From Sulfitobacter alexandrii (lineage in GTDB: Bacteria > Pseudomonadota > Alphaproteobacteria > Rhodobacterales > Rhodobacteraceae), in contig NZ_CP018077.1 in the NCBI RefSeq assembly GCF_001886735.1, forward strand, positions 1 through 64,000: DNA of 64,000 nt, written 5' to 3'. This document shows, piece by piece, positions 25,783 through 34,226 of this stretch; the first letter of the stretch is position 1, and the number at the start of each line of letters is the position of its first letter. A program made the translations under genes and the position numbers. The notes beneath the pieces were generated by a model. That model did no database searches and was not told the DNA's origin. It saw only the letters and a program-made list of their open reading frames with translations.

Positions 25783-26799
25783 TTACTGCCAGCCGGGCGC
25801 GATCATCGCGCCGCCGTCACGGTAAAGCGCGTTCATCCCGCGCTCCACGCCCAGCGGAGAGTTCTTGCCCAGATTGCGGTCGAAGAACTCGCCGTAGTTG
25901 CCGACGGCCTTGATGACATTCACCATCCAGTCGTTGGACACGCCCATCGAGGCGCCGATGTCACCTTCGAGCCCGAGGAACCTGCGAACTTCCGGATCGT
26001 TCGTCGTTTCCATGACCTCGTCGATATTGTCCATCGTGATGCCCATCTCTTCGGCGGTAATCATGCCGTAGTGCATCCATTGCAGGACCTCCCGGAACTT
26101 CGGATCGCCTTCGCGGATCACCGGTGCCTCGTAGGACTTGGCGACGATCTGGTCGAGGATCACATGCGCATCCGGATTGCCCGAATTCATCCGGCGGATG
26201 GCCATGTAGGGCGGCTCCTGCGTGACCGCATCGCAACGGCCATCGAAGTACATCGGATACATCTGGTCGCTGCCTTCGGAGGCCACCGGCGTGAAGCTCA
26301 TGCCCTTGGCCGAGAAATACTCCGCCAGGTAACGTTCCGTGACTGTCCCGCCCAGCAGGCATATGGTGGCACCGTCGAGATCGTCGAGACTGGTCACGCC
26401 GCTGTCGGCGGGTACCATGAACCCCTGCCCGGTCAGCATGTTCGGCCCGATGAAGTCGTATCCCAGCGTGGTCTCGCGCGAGATGGTCTGCGTCACGGAC
26501 CGCGACAGGATGTCGATCTCGCCCGAATCGAGCGCCGGGAACTTCTGCGGGCCGGTAAGGGCCACGAACTTGACCTTTTCGGCGTCACCCAGAATGGCCG
26601 CCGCTGCGCCACGGCAGAAATCGACGTCAAACCCGCTCCATTTGCCCTCGTCGTTGAGGTAACCGACACCGGGCAGATAGTTCAGTGTCCCGCAGACCAG
26701 CTCGTCCTTCGCCTTGATATCGTCAAGCAATTCGGCCCGAGCGCTCGTGCCCAGGGCAATGGTGCATGCTGCGGCAATCGCAATCGTCTTGAAATTCAT
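25783..26799 (-). CDS. Amino-acid ABC transporter substrate-binding protein (AapJ-like)
   Basis: A 338-residue periplasmic binding protein with a signal peptide (residues 1-22, ending GTSARA). Landmarks are WSGFDVDFCRGAAAAILGDA and the VTQTISRET stretch of the general L-amino-acid binding protein group. I start at 26799 after a GGGAGGAG site. It heads a minus-strand operon of binding protein, two permeases, GntR and decarboxylase. Broad specificity for polar amino acids is usual in this group, but the decarboxylase suggests a narrower role. Confidence 0.9.
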   Translation of the reverse strand: MNFKTIAIAAACTIALGTSARAELLDDIKAKDELVCGTLNYLPGVGYLNDEGKWSGFDVDFCRGAAAAILGDAEKVKFVALTGPQKFPALDSGEIDILSRSVTQTISRETTLGYDFIGPNMLTGQGFMVPADSGVTSLDDLDGATICLLGGTVTERYLAEYFSAKGMSFTPVASEGSDQMYPMYFDGRCDAVTQEPPYMAIRRMNSGNPDAHVILDQIVAKSYEAPVIREGDPKFREVLQWMHYGMITAEEMGITMDNIDEVMETTNDPEVRRFLGLEGDIGASMGVSNDWMVNVIKAVGNYGEFFDRNLGKNSPLGVERGMNALYRDGGAMIAPGWQ

Positions 26800-26871
26800 A
26801 TGCTCCTCCCGTCCGGCCTCCAGACCGGTTGTTGCATCTGCTCGGTCAGCAGACAGGACTACGCTGACATA

Positions 26872-26881
26872 TGATATATCA
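26872..26881. promoter_or_regulatory. Candidate GntR operator upstream of amino-acid importer operon
   Basis: TGATATATCA is a perfect 10-bp palindrome in an AT-rich patch 73 bases upstream of the binding-protein start, inside the 210-base divergent region shared with ku. Its length and AT centre are compatible with GntR/FCD sites. It is the only strong short palindrome I see there. Confidence 0.4.
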
Positions 26882-27009
26882 AAGATCAACAATCTTGTTT
26901 GCTTCCCTCTTGCACCCCTTCGGCGCGCATTTGGTGGCACTACGCGGCCCAAGAGCTGAAACCAACGTGCGCGGGCCGAGTTGTACTCATGTCTTTTCAG
27001 GAGGAAATC

Positions 27010-27840
27010 ATGGCGTCTCGTGCGATCTGGAAGGGCCAGTTGCGCCTGTCACTGGTATCCATACCCGTCGAAATTCATTCCGCGACCAAGTCCGGGGCGC
27101 GGGTATCGTTCAGGCAGATACATGGCCCGTCCGGCAAGCGGGTCCGGTATCAGAAGACCGTTCCCGGCATCGGCCCGGTCAAGAGCGAGGACATCCTCAA
27201 GGGCTACGAGCTGAGCGACGATGAATACATGCTGATCGAGCCGGAAGAACTGGAAGGCATCAAGCTGGAAACGAAGAAGACTCTGGAGCTCGTCCAGTTT
27301 GTCGAGACATGCGAGATACCGCCGCTCTATTTCGACAAACCCTACTATATCATTCCGAGCGATGATCTGGCCGAAGATGCCTATCGCGTCGTACGCGACG
27401 CCCTGCGACAGTCAGAAAAGGTCGGTCTGGGACAGTTGACCATGCGGGGCAAGGAATACCTCTGCGCGATCCGACCTTGCGGTGACGGCCTGTTGCTGGA
27501 AACCCTGCATTATGCGGAGGAAATCAGGAACGCGGATCCGCTGTTCTCCGACATCGAGGACGAACCGGCGGATGACGAACTCCTGTCCGTTGCAACGGAA
27601 CTGATCGACCGGAAGACGAAGCCGTTCAACGCGGAAAACTTCGAGGATCACTACGACTCCGCGCTGCGCGATCTGATCGAGCGCAAACGGAAGAGCAAGA
27701 AGACCCCACGCACAAAGGCGGGCGGCGAAGGATCGGACGATGGGTCCGACAACGTGGTGGACCTGATGTCGGCGCTGAAAGAAAGCCTCAAGAAGGACGG
27801 CGCCAAGAAGAAATCCTCCAAGTCGAGGAAGTCAGCCTGA
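27010..27840 (+). CDS. ku: Ku protein (non-homologous end joining)
   Basis: A 276-residue bacterial Ku. It begins RAIWKGQLRLSLVSIPVEIHSATKS and keeps the core beta-barrel; a Lys/Ser-rich C-terminal tail (about residues 220-276) is the usual LigD/DNA-binding extension. The start at 27010 follows AGGAGG. Ku binds double-strand DNA ends and recruits LigD, whose gene overlaps the ku stop by one base (TGATG), so the pair is translationally coupled. Confidence 0.96.
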   Translation: MASRAIWKGQLRLSLVSIPVEIHSATKSGARVSFRQIHGPSGKRVRYQKTVPGIGPVKSEDILKGYELSDDEYMLIEPEELEGIKLETKKTLELVQFVETCEIPPLYFDKPYYIIPSDDLAEDAYRVVRDALRQSEKVGLGQLTMRGKEYLCAIRPCGDGLLLETLHYAEEIRNADPLFSDIEDEPADDELLSVATELIDRKTKPFNAENFEDHYDSALRDLIERKRKSKKTPRTKAGGEGSDDGSDNVVDLMSALKESLKKDGAKKKSSKSRKSA

Positions 27841-30260
27841 TGGGACGGCTGGACCGTTATATCGAGAAACGGGACTTCGACCGGACGCCCGAACCCCGCG
27901 ATGGCGCTGCGGGCGATGCGCTCGCGCTCCGCTATTCCATGCAGAAACACGATGCGACCAGAACCCATTTCGATCTGCGGCTTGAATGGGACGGCGCATT
28001 GTTGAGCTGGGCGGTCACACGCGGGCCCTCGCTGCATCCGTCGGATAAGCGGCTGTCGGTCCGGACGGAGGACCACCCGCTGTCCTACCTGGGCTTCGAA
28101 GGGACGATTCCCGAAGGCAATTACGGTGCCGGTACGGTCATGCTGTTCGACATCGGGCACTGGCAACCGGTGGAGCCTGTCGAGAAGGGTCTGAAGAAGG
28201 GGCATCTGCATTTCCGGCTGCACGGCCAGCGGCTGACCGGCGGTTGGCATCTTGTCCGAATGAAGGGCCGCAAATCCGGCGACAAGGGCCGGGAGAACTG
28301 GCTGCTCATTAAGGAGGAGGACGAGGCGTCAGGGCGTCGTGACCCCGTAGACCGCTACCGCCGCAGCACTTCGACGAACCGGACCCTGCGCGAGATCGCG
28401 GCGGAGAAACCCGTCGTGCCGGGCGGCCATGCGGGAAAGCGCCCCAAGTTCCGCAAGATACAGCTAGCCTCGCTGGTGGATGAAGCCCCCTCGGGGAAGG
28501 ACTGGTGGCATGAAGTCAAGCTTGACGGCTACCGCGCGCTGGTCGCCCTCGGCAAGGGCGGGCCGCGGATCTTTACCCGCAATGGGCACGACTGGACCGA
28601 CAGGTTCGAAAGCCTGCTGCCCGCATTCGATGCGATGGACTGCGACTCCGCGCTGATCGACGGCGAGATCGTCGCGGGCGCGGGGCTTCAGGGTTTTTCC
28701 AGCCTCCAGAAGGCGATCAAGGCAGGTGGCCCGTTCAGGTTCTACGGCTTCGACCTGCTCGAAGCGGACGGGCGCAAATGGATCGACCAGCCGCTCGCCG
28801 ACCGGCGCGAGAGGCTGGAAAAGATCTTTCACGACGCACCGCCCCTCGGGCTGGCACAATTGTCGCCGATCATCGACGGCGCGCCGGACGATGCGCTTGC
28901 CAAAATCTGCAAGGCAGGCGGCGAGGGCATTATTTCCAAGCGGACCGACCAGCCCTACCGCGGCACGCGGACCAGCAACTGGCGCAAGGTCAAATGCGAA
29001 CGGAGAGACGAATTCGTCATCCTGGGCTGGCAGGAAAGCGAAAAGCGGGGCCGGCCCTTCGCCTCTCTCGCGCTCGGCGCCTACGAGGGCGGCGGCCTGA
29101 CCTACGTGGGCAAGGTCGGCACCGGGTTCGATGCCGACACCATGGAAGATTTGCAATCCGCCATGTCGGGAATGGAACGCAAGACCGCTCCGGCGGACAT
29201 CCCCAAGGATGAAAGCCGGGGGGTGACCTGGATCACGCCGAAACTGGTCGCCGAGATCAAGTACGCCGAGAAGACGGACGACGGACGGCTTCGGCATGCC
29301 GTGTTCATCGCATTGCGCGAGGACAAGCCCGCCCGCACCGTCAAGGTGGAGGAGGACCGCATGGACAACGATCGCGTCGAAATTGCCGGAATCGGCGTCA
29401 GCCACCCGAACCGGAAAGTCTACCCCGCAGCGGGCATCACCAAGCGCCAGGTTGCAGAATACTACGAGGCGATGGCCGACCGTATTCTGGAGGACGCGGC
29501 CGACCGGCCTCTCTCGCTGGTGCGGCTGCCTGAAGGGATCGAAGGGGAACGGTTCTTTCAGAAACACGCGGGAAAGGGCTTTCCCGACGAGATACGCACG
29601 GTGCAGATCGAGGAAAGCGACGGCGACACGGCGGACTACATGTACGTGTCGACCGCCGCGGGGCTGGTCGGCGCGGCGCAGATGGGAGCGATGGAATTTC
29701 ACGTCTGGGGGTCAAGGCGGGATGACCTCGACCGTCCCGACAGGATGGTATTCGACCTCGATCCGGATGAAAGCCTCGGATTTTCGGATGTGACGGCTGC
29801 CGCTCTGGACCTCCGGGACATCTTGTCGGATCTCGACCTGCCCTGCTGGCCCCTCGTCACCGGTGGCAAGGGGGTGCACGTGGTGGTCCCGCTGCGCCGG
29901 ATTGCCAACTGGGATACGGTGAAGCTTTATTCCAAGGTCCTGGCAAAACACCTCGCCGACACCCAGCCGGACCGGTTCACCGCCTCGATGTCGAAATCAC
30001 GCCGCTCCGGGCGGATCTTCATCGACTGGCTGCGCAACGAACGGGGGTCGACCGCGATCGCGCCGTTCTCATTGCGGGCGCGGCCCGGTGCGCCGGTCGC
30101 GACGCCGGTCGGCTGGGACGAACTGTCAGCCGTGACGTCGGCCGATGCCTTCCCGATGGCGAAGGCCCTTGAACGGAACTGGTCGGATGCGAGCGTGCCG
30201 AAGCCGGCGGGTCTCTCGAATGGCCGGATAGACCTGCTGGACAAGCTTGTCGGCCAGTGA
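27840..30260 (+). CDS. ligD: DNA ligase D, multi-domain NHEJ ligase
   Basis: An 806-residue LigD in the order phosphoesterase-ligase-polymerase. The 3'-phosphoesterase (about residues 30-165) has HDATRTHFDLRLEWDG. The ATP-dependent ligase (about 205-510) has its AMP-accepting Lys227 in EVKLDGYRA and ends with the OB fold. The primase-like polymerase (about 520-806) has the metal pair Asp639/Asp641 in VFDLDPD and GGKGVHVVVPL. All three active sites look intact. It processes and seals breaks held by Ku. Confidence 0.96.
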   Translation: MGRLDRYIEKRDFDRTPEPRDGAAGDALALRYSMQKHDATRTHFDLRLEWDGALLSWAVTRGPSLHPSDKRLSVRTEDHPLSYLGFEGTIPEGNYGAGTVMLFDIGHWQPVEPVEKGLKKGHLHFRLHGQRLTGGWHLVRMKGRKSGDKGRENWLLIKEEDEASGRRDPVDRYRRSTSTNRTLREIAAEKPVVPGGHAGKRPKFRKIQLASLVDEAPSGKDWWHEVKLDGYRALVALGKGGPRIFTRNGHDWTDRFESLLPAFDAMDCDSALIDGEIVAGAGLQGFSSLQKAIKAGGPFRFYGFDLLEADGRKWIDQPLADRRERLEKIFHDAPPLGLAQLSPIIDGAPDDALAKICKAGGEGIISKRTDQPYRGTRTSNWRKVKCERRDEFVILGWQESEKRGRPFASLALGAYEGGGLTYVGKVGTGFDADTMEDLQSAMSGMERKTAPADIPKDESRGVTWITPKLVAEIKYAEKTDDGRLRHAVFIALREDKPARTVKVEEDRMDNDRVEIAGIGVSHPNRKVYPAAGITKRQVAEYYEAMADRILEDAADRPLSLVRLPEGIEGERFFQKHAGKGFPDEIRTVQIEESDGDTADYMYVSTAAGLVGAAQMGAMEFHVWGSRRDDLDRPDRMVFDLDPDESLGFSDVTAAALDLRDILSDLDLPCWPLVTGGKGVHVVVPLRRIANWDTVKLYSKVLAKHLADTQPDRFTASMSKSRRSGRIFIDWLRNERGSTAIAPFSLRARPGAPVATPVGWDELSAVTSADAFPMAKALERNWSDASVPKPAGLSNGRIDLLDKLVGQ

Positions 30261-30296
30261 CGTCTTGACTAGACCACCCGAAGCAAGGAGCAGATC

Positions 30297-31067
30297 TTGA
30301 CCACAGCAATCGCAAAAGGCCGGGTGGCGGAAGCCTCGGCACCGCCACCGCTGGTGGATTGGCGCGGGCAGGCCGCCTTCATCGGGTTCGAAGGTACGCT
30401 GTCGCCATTGTCAGACCATCCGGGCGATGCACACCTACCTGCGCGGGAGCGCGAGTTGATCGAAGCGCTCTGCAATAGACGCGATGGCGCGGTCGCGATC
30501 CTTTCGGGAAAGGCACTGTCGAGCCTACGTGACATCTTCGCAGGCCTGCCGGTCGTCCTTAGCTGCTGCCACGGGGCCGAGATCGACATTGCCGGCGACC
30601 CGCGACTGGTGCCCGGCGCGGATGTCGAAATCGCGCGATGCGCGCAGGCCGCGCGGCAGATGGCCGACGAAGAGGGCATTCTGTTCGAACGCAAGGCTGC
30701 CGCGATCGCGCTGCACCACGGGATGAAGCCGCAGATCCGGGATCGGGTCGTCGCGTTTATCGACAGACTGGCCAATGACTGCGCCGAATTGGCCCCGCTC
30801 CACGGCAGGATGGTCAGCGAATTGACGGCACGCGACTATTCCAAGGGCACCGCGCTGTACCAGATCATCAATCACCCCGGTTTCGCCGGTCGGCGGCCCG
30901 TTGCGGTCGGCGACGACGCAAGCGACGAGACGGCGATCCGCGCGGCACGGCGCATCGGTGGGATCGGCCTAGCCATCGGCCATCACGAAACGGAGGCGGA
31001 CCACGTCTTTGCGTCCCGCGACGATTTCATCCGCTGGCTGAGGCACAGCCTGGAGACGGCCGGATGA
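30297..31067 (+). CDS. Trehalose-phosphatase-like HAD protein with ruined nucleophile motif
   Basis: A 256-residue OtsB-like HAD protein that starts at TTG (30297) after AAGGAG. Motif I, normally DxDGT, reads GFEGT: the nucleophile Asp is Gly30 and the general acid Asp is Glu32. Motif II (LSGK), the motif III lysine (YSKGTAL) and motif IV (VGDDASDET) remain. Bases 30372-30401 read cleanly in frame, so this is not a frameshift. Phosphoaspartate chemistry should be impossible, suggesting a regulatory or binding role. No otsA is adjacent. It overlaps the ExoD-like gene by ATGA and follows ligD by 36 bases. Confidence 0.85.
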   Translation: MTTAIAKGRVAEASAPPPLVDWRGQAAFIGFEGTLSPLSDHPGDAHLPARERELIEALCNRRDGAVAILSGKALSSLRDIFAGLPVVLSCCHGAEIDIAGDPRLVPGADVEIARCAQAARQMADEEGILFERKAAAIALHHGMKPQIRDRVVAFIDRLANDCAELAPLHGRMVSELTARDYSKGTALYQIINHPGFAGRRPVAVGDDASDETAIRAARRIGGIGLAIGHHETEADHVFASRDDFIRWLRHSLETAG

Positions 31068-31636
31068 CAACCCACCGTGCCCTGAGCGACGTTCTGGATA
31101 GGCTGGAACAATCCCTGGATGGCAAGAAGGTGCGCGTCAGACACCTCGTGGACCGTCTGGGGCGCGCGTCGTTTGCCTCCGTGATGCTGGTCTTTTCCCT
31201 GATCTCCACCTCTCCTGCTAGCGCCATTCCCGGTGTCACGGCTGTCGTGGCAATGATCACCCTGCTGCTGATCGTGCAGATGATGATCGGCCGGGAAAGC
31301 CTTTGGCTGCCCGACATCATCATGAACAAGAAGCTCGACACGAAAACGGTCGCGAAGGGGATCGCGTGGTTGCGCAAACCGGTGCACAGGGTCGAACGAC
31401 TGCTGCGGCCCCGGCTCACCTTTCTGTTCCACCGCCCATGGCTCTGGTTGCCGATGATCCTCATCGCGGGCCTCACCCTTTTCATGCCGTTCATGGAGCT
31501 CGTCCCGACCTCGGGGTCGATCGCCTCGGCGGTGATCGCACTCTTCGCGGCAAGCCTGCTGACGCGTGACGGGCTGCTGACGCTGTTTTCCTTCGCGCTC
31601 CTCTCGGCGGTACCGGTGGTCATTTACCTGATCTGA
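31064..31636 (+). CDS. ExoD-like membrane protein
   Basis: A 190-residue protein of the exopolysaccharide-synthesis ExoD family. A polar N terminus (about 1-45) is followed by paired hydrophobic segments in VMLVFSLISTSPASAIPGV and VAMITLLLIVQMMIG, then two or three near the C terminus. ExoD in rhizobia affects exopolysaccharide production and alkaline tolerance; the molecular activity is not known. It is coupled to the OtsB-like gene. The family call rests on the SPASAIPG stretch, length and topology. Confidence 0.8.
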   Translation: MTTHRALSDVLDRLEQSLDGKKVRVRHLVDRLGRASFASVMLVFSLISTSPASAIPGVTAVVAMITLLLIVQMMIGRESLWLPDIIMNKKLDTKTVAKGIAWLRKPVHRVERLLRPRLTFLFHRPWLWLPMILIAGLTLFMPFMELVPTSGSIASAVIALFAASLLTRDGLLTLFSFALLSAVPVVIYLI

Positions 31637-31758
31637 GCGGCGGGAGCGGGGCAAAGGCGGATTATTCCCGCGCGGGACGGAACGGATGCCACGGCCAGAC
31701 GTTTCAACCCCAAGGCGTGATACGCCGACCCCGCACTCACACATCAAGGGAGACCCCC

Positions 31759-32142
31759 ATGACCGTCCCGCCCGATCACCCGGACCGTCACAAGACAGTC
31801 TGGGGTGTCAAGATTCTCGGCTGGCTCTGCATCCTGCTTGGCGCCGTACTGCTTGCTGGTGGCGTATGGCTGATCGTATTGGGCGGCAGCTGGTACTACG
31901 GTCTCTCGGGCCTTGGTCTGTTTCTCACGGGATTATTGCTGAACCGCTACCGGACGGAGGCCGTGGGCCTTTATCTGCTTGTCTGGATCGGTACCGTCGG
32001 CTGGGCCTGGTGGGAGGTCGGGAACGACTGGTGGGCACAGGTGCCGCGCCTGGTCGCGCCCTCGATCATCCTTGTGCTGGTTCTGCTGTGCACGCCCGCG
32101 CTGTCGCGCCATGCTTCCAAAAGACTGGCAGGTTCCTCATGA
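31759..32142 (+). CDS. Detached membrane-anchor domain of PQQ glucose dehydrogenase type
   Basis: A 127-residue membrane protein with about five hydrophobic segments. Its core (GGVWLIVLGGSWYYGLSGL, then LYLLVWIGTVGWAWWEVGNDWWA) follows the N-terminal membrane domain of E. coli Gcd closely as I recall it. It starts at 31759 after AAGGGAG and overlaps the quinoprotein gene by ATGA. In E. coli the two parts are one polypeptide of about 796 residues; here they are separate. This subunit probably anchors the catalytic part and carries the ubiquinone contact. Confidence 0.88.
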   Translation: MTVPPDHPDRHKTVWGVKILGWLCILLGAVLLAGGVWLIVLGGSWYYGLSGLGLFLTGLLLNRYRTEAVGLYLLVWIGTVGWAWWEVGNDWWAQVPRLVAPSIILVLVLLCTPALSRHASKRLAGSS

Positions 32143-34223
32143 TCCGTCTCTTCACCATCCCCCTGATCGTCACCCTTGCCACTGCGGTTCCGGCGCTGTC
32201 CCAGCAAGCCGATACTGCCGAACCCGAAGCGGACAGAGCCGAGACCGCGGCCACGGAGAATACGCCAAGCCAGGCCGAAACCTCGGACAATCTGTCCCAG
32301 AGGGCTGCGCAATCCCAGCGTGAAGTCGGCGCTGACTGGCCATTCTGGGGAGGCGATGCGCAGGCGACGCGATATTCCCCTCTCGATCAGATCCAGCCGC
32401 AAAACGTCGGCCAGCTTGAAAAGGTATTTACCTTCCACACCGGCGACATGCCGGAAGGGAGCGCCGAAGGAAAATATTCGCCCGAGGTCACGCCGCTCAA
32501 GATCGGGAGTGACCTGATCATGTGTTCGGCCATGAACATCCTGATTTCGGTCGACGCTGCCACCGGCGAAGAGAACTGGCGGTTCGATCCCGGCGTGTCG
32601 AATGACGCGATCCCCTACGGTGCAACCTGCCGGGGGGTGTCGGTCTACACCGATCCCGAGGCCCCCGAGGACGCCCCCTGCGCGACCCGCGTGATCGAAG
32701 GCACGCTGGATGCCCGGCTCGTGGCCGTCGACCTTGCCACCGGCAGTCCCTGCGCGGACTTCGGCGACAATGGGTCCGTAGACTTGTGGCAGGGGATCGG
32801 GGAACGGGTTCCCGGCTGGTATGCCGTGACCGCGCCCGCCGCCATCGTGCGCGGCATCGTCGTGACAGGGGCGCAGGTCAAGGACGGTCAGGCCGAAGAC
32901 GCGCCATCGGGTGTCATCCGGGGCTACGACGCGGTCACCGGAGAACTGGCGTGGGCCTGGGATCTTGCCGCACCCGAGCAGAACCGCAACGGCCCGGCCG
33001 AAGGCGAGGTCTATACCCGCGGCACACCCAACATGTGGACCACCGCCGTGGCCGACGAGGCGCTCGGATACGTCTATCTTCCGATGGGCAATTCCTCCGT
33101 CGACTACTACGGCTCCAACCGGACCGAGGCCGAAAACGAATACGCGACCTCGCTCGTCGCGCTCGACGCCACCACGGGAGAGGAAGTCTGGCATTTCCAG
33201 ACCGTGCGCCACGACGTCTGGGATTACGATCTCGGATCACAGGCGACCCTGCTGGACTACCAGGGCACGCCTGCCGTCCTCCTGCCGTCGAAACAGGGCG
33301 ACATCTACATCCTGAACCGCGAGACGGGCGCGCCGCTGACACCCGTGGGCGAACTGTCGGACCTGCCAAAGGGAGAGATCGAGCCCGACTTCATCTCCGA
33401 CACGCAGCCCTTCAGCGAATGGCATACCCTGCGCAAACCGCCGCTCGAGGAAAAGGACATGTGGGGCTTCACCCCCATCGACCAGCTCTGGTGCCGCATC
33501 CAGTTCCGCATGGCAAACTACGATGGCTTCTTTACGCCGCCCTCTTCGGACAAACCCTGGATCCAGTATCCGGGATACAACGGGGGATCGGACTGGGGGT
33601 CCGTCGCGGTGGATACCGAACGGGGGATCATCGTCGCCAACTACAATGATGTGCCGAACTACAACCGGCTAGTTCCGCGGGACGAGGTCACCTCGAAGCC
33701 GATCAACGAACAGGAAGCTGCAAGCGATGGTGGCGCCAAAGCGGAAGGCGCCGCCGACCCGCAGGCCGGCGCGCCCTACGGCATCAACGTGAACGCGGGC
33801 TGGCGCAACGATGTGACCGGCGTGCCCTGCACGCGCCCGCCCTACGGCGGGATCCGCGCGATCGATCTGGCCACCGGCGAAACCCTGTGGGACCGGCCAC
33901 TGGGCACGGCCCGCCGCAACGGGCCGTTCGGCATCCCTTCGATGCTGCCTTTCGACATCGGCACGCCAAACAATGGCGGTTCGGTCGTCACGGCGGGCGG
34001 TCTGGTGTTCATCGCCGCCGCGACCGACAATCTGTTCCGCGCCATCGACATCGAAACGGGTGAAACCCTGTGGTCCACCGTCCTTCCCGCCGGGGGGCAG
34101 GCGAACCCGATCACCTACGAGGTCGATGGGCGGCAATACGTGATGGTCACCGCCATGGGTCACCACTTCATGGAAACCCCCGTGGGCGACGAGGTCATAG
34201 CGTGGGCGCTGCCCCAGCAGTGA
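32139..34223 (+). CDS. PQQ-dependent membrane-type glucose dehydrogenase, catalytic subunit
   Basis: A 694-residue periplasmic quinoprotein with a signal peptide (about residues 1-21, ending VPALSQ) and an acidic, Ala/Glu-rich linker to about 65. Eight-bladed propeller repeats follow, with WDYDLGSQ and WGFTPIDQLWCRIQFR. Asp359 (in RHDVWDYDL) and Lys385 (in LPSKQGD) align with Asp466 and Lys493 of E. coli Gcd, with spacing of 26 against 27. It would oxidise glucose or another aldose in the periplasm and pass electrons to ubiquinone. No pqq synthesis genes are in the window. Convergent with the triheme cytochrome gene, 3 bases away. Confidence 0.9.
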   Translation: MIRLFTIPLIVTLATAVPALSQQADTAEPEADRAETAATENTPSQAETSDNLSQRAAQSQREVGADWPFWGGDAQATRYSPLDQIQPQNVGQLEKVFTFHTGDMPEGSAEGKYSPEVTPLKIGSDLIMCSAMNILISVDAATGEENWRFDPGVSNDAIPYGATCRGVSVYTDPEAPEDAPCATRVIEGTLDARLVAVDLATGSPCADFGDNGSVDLWQGIGERVPGWYAVTAPAAIVRGIVVTGAQVKDGQAEDAPSGVIRGYDAVTGELAWAWDLAAPEQNRNGPAEGEVYTRGTPNMWTTAVADEALGYVYLPMGNSSVDYYGSNRTEAENEYATSLVALDATTGEEVWHFQTVRHDVWDYDLGSQATLLDYQGTPAVLLPSKQGDIYILNRETGAPLTPVGELSDLPKGEIEPDFISDTQPFSEWHTLRKPPLEEKDMWGFTPIDQLWCRIQFRMANYDGFFTPPSSDKPWIQYPGYNGGSDWGSVAVDTERGIIVANYNDVPNYNRLVPRDEVTSKPINEQEAASDGGAKAEGAADPQAGAPYGINVNAGWRNDVTGVPCTRPPYGGIRAIDLATGETLWDRPLGTARRNGPFGIPSMLPFDIGTPNNGGSVVTAGGLVFIAAATDNLFRAIDIETGETLWSTVLPAGGQANPITYEVDGRQYVMVTAMGHHFMETPVGDEVIAWALPQQ

Positions 34224-34226
34224 CCG

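Noticed and set aside
27010..30260. Ku-LigD as part of a phage or mobile element
   Set aside because: No integrase, transposase, tRNA target or flanking repeats were seen in the window.
31637..31758. Small gene between the ExoD-like and anchor genes
   Set aside because: The 122-base gap has only a 5-bp GGCGT/ACGCC hairpin and no open frame with a ribosome site or recognisable product.
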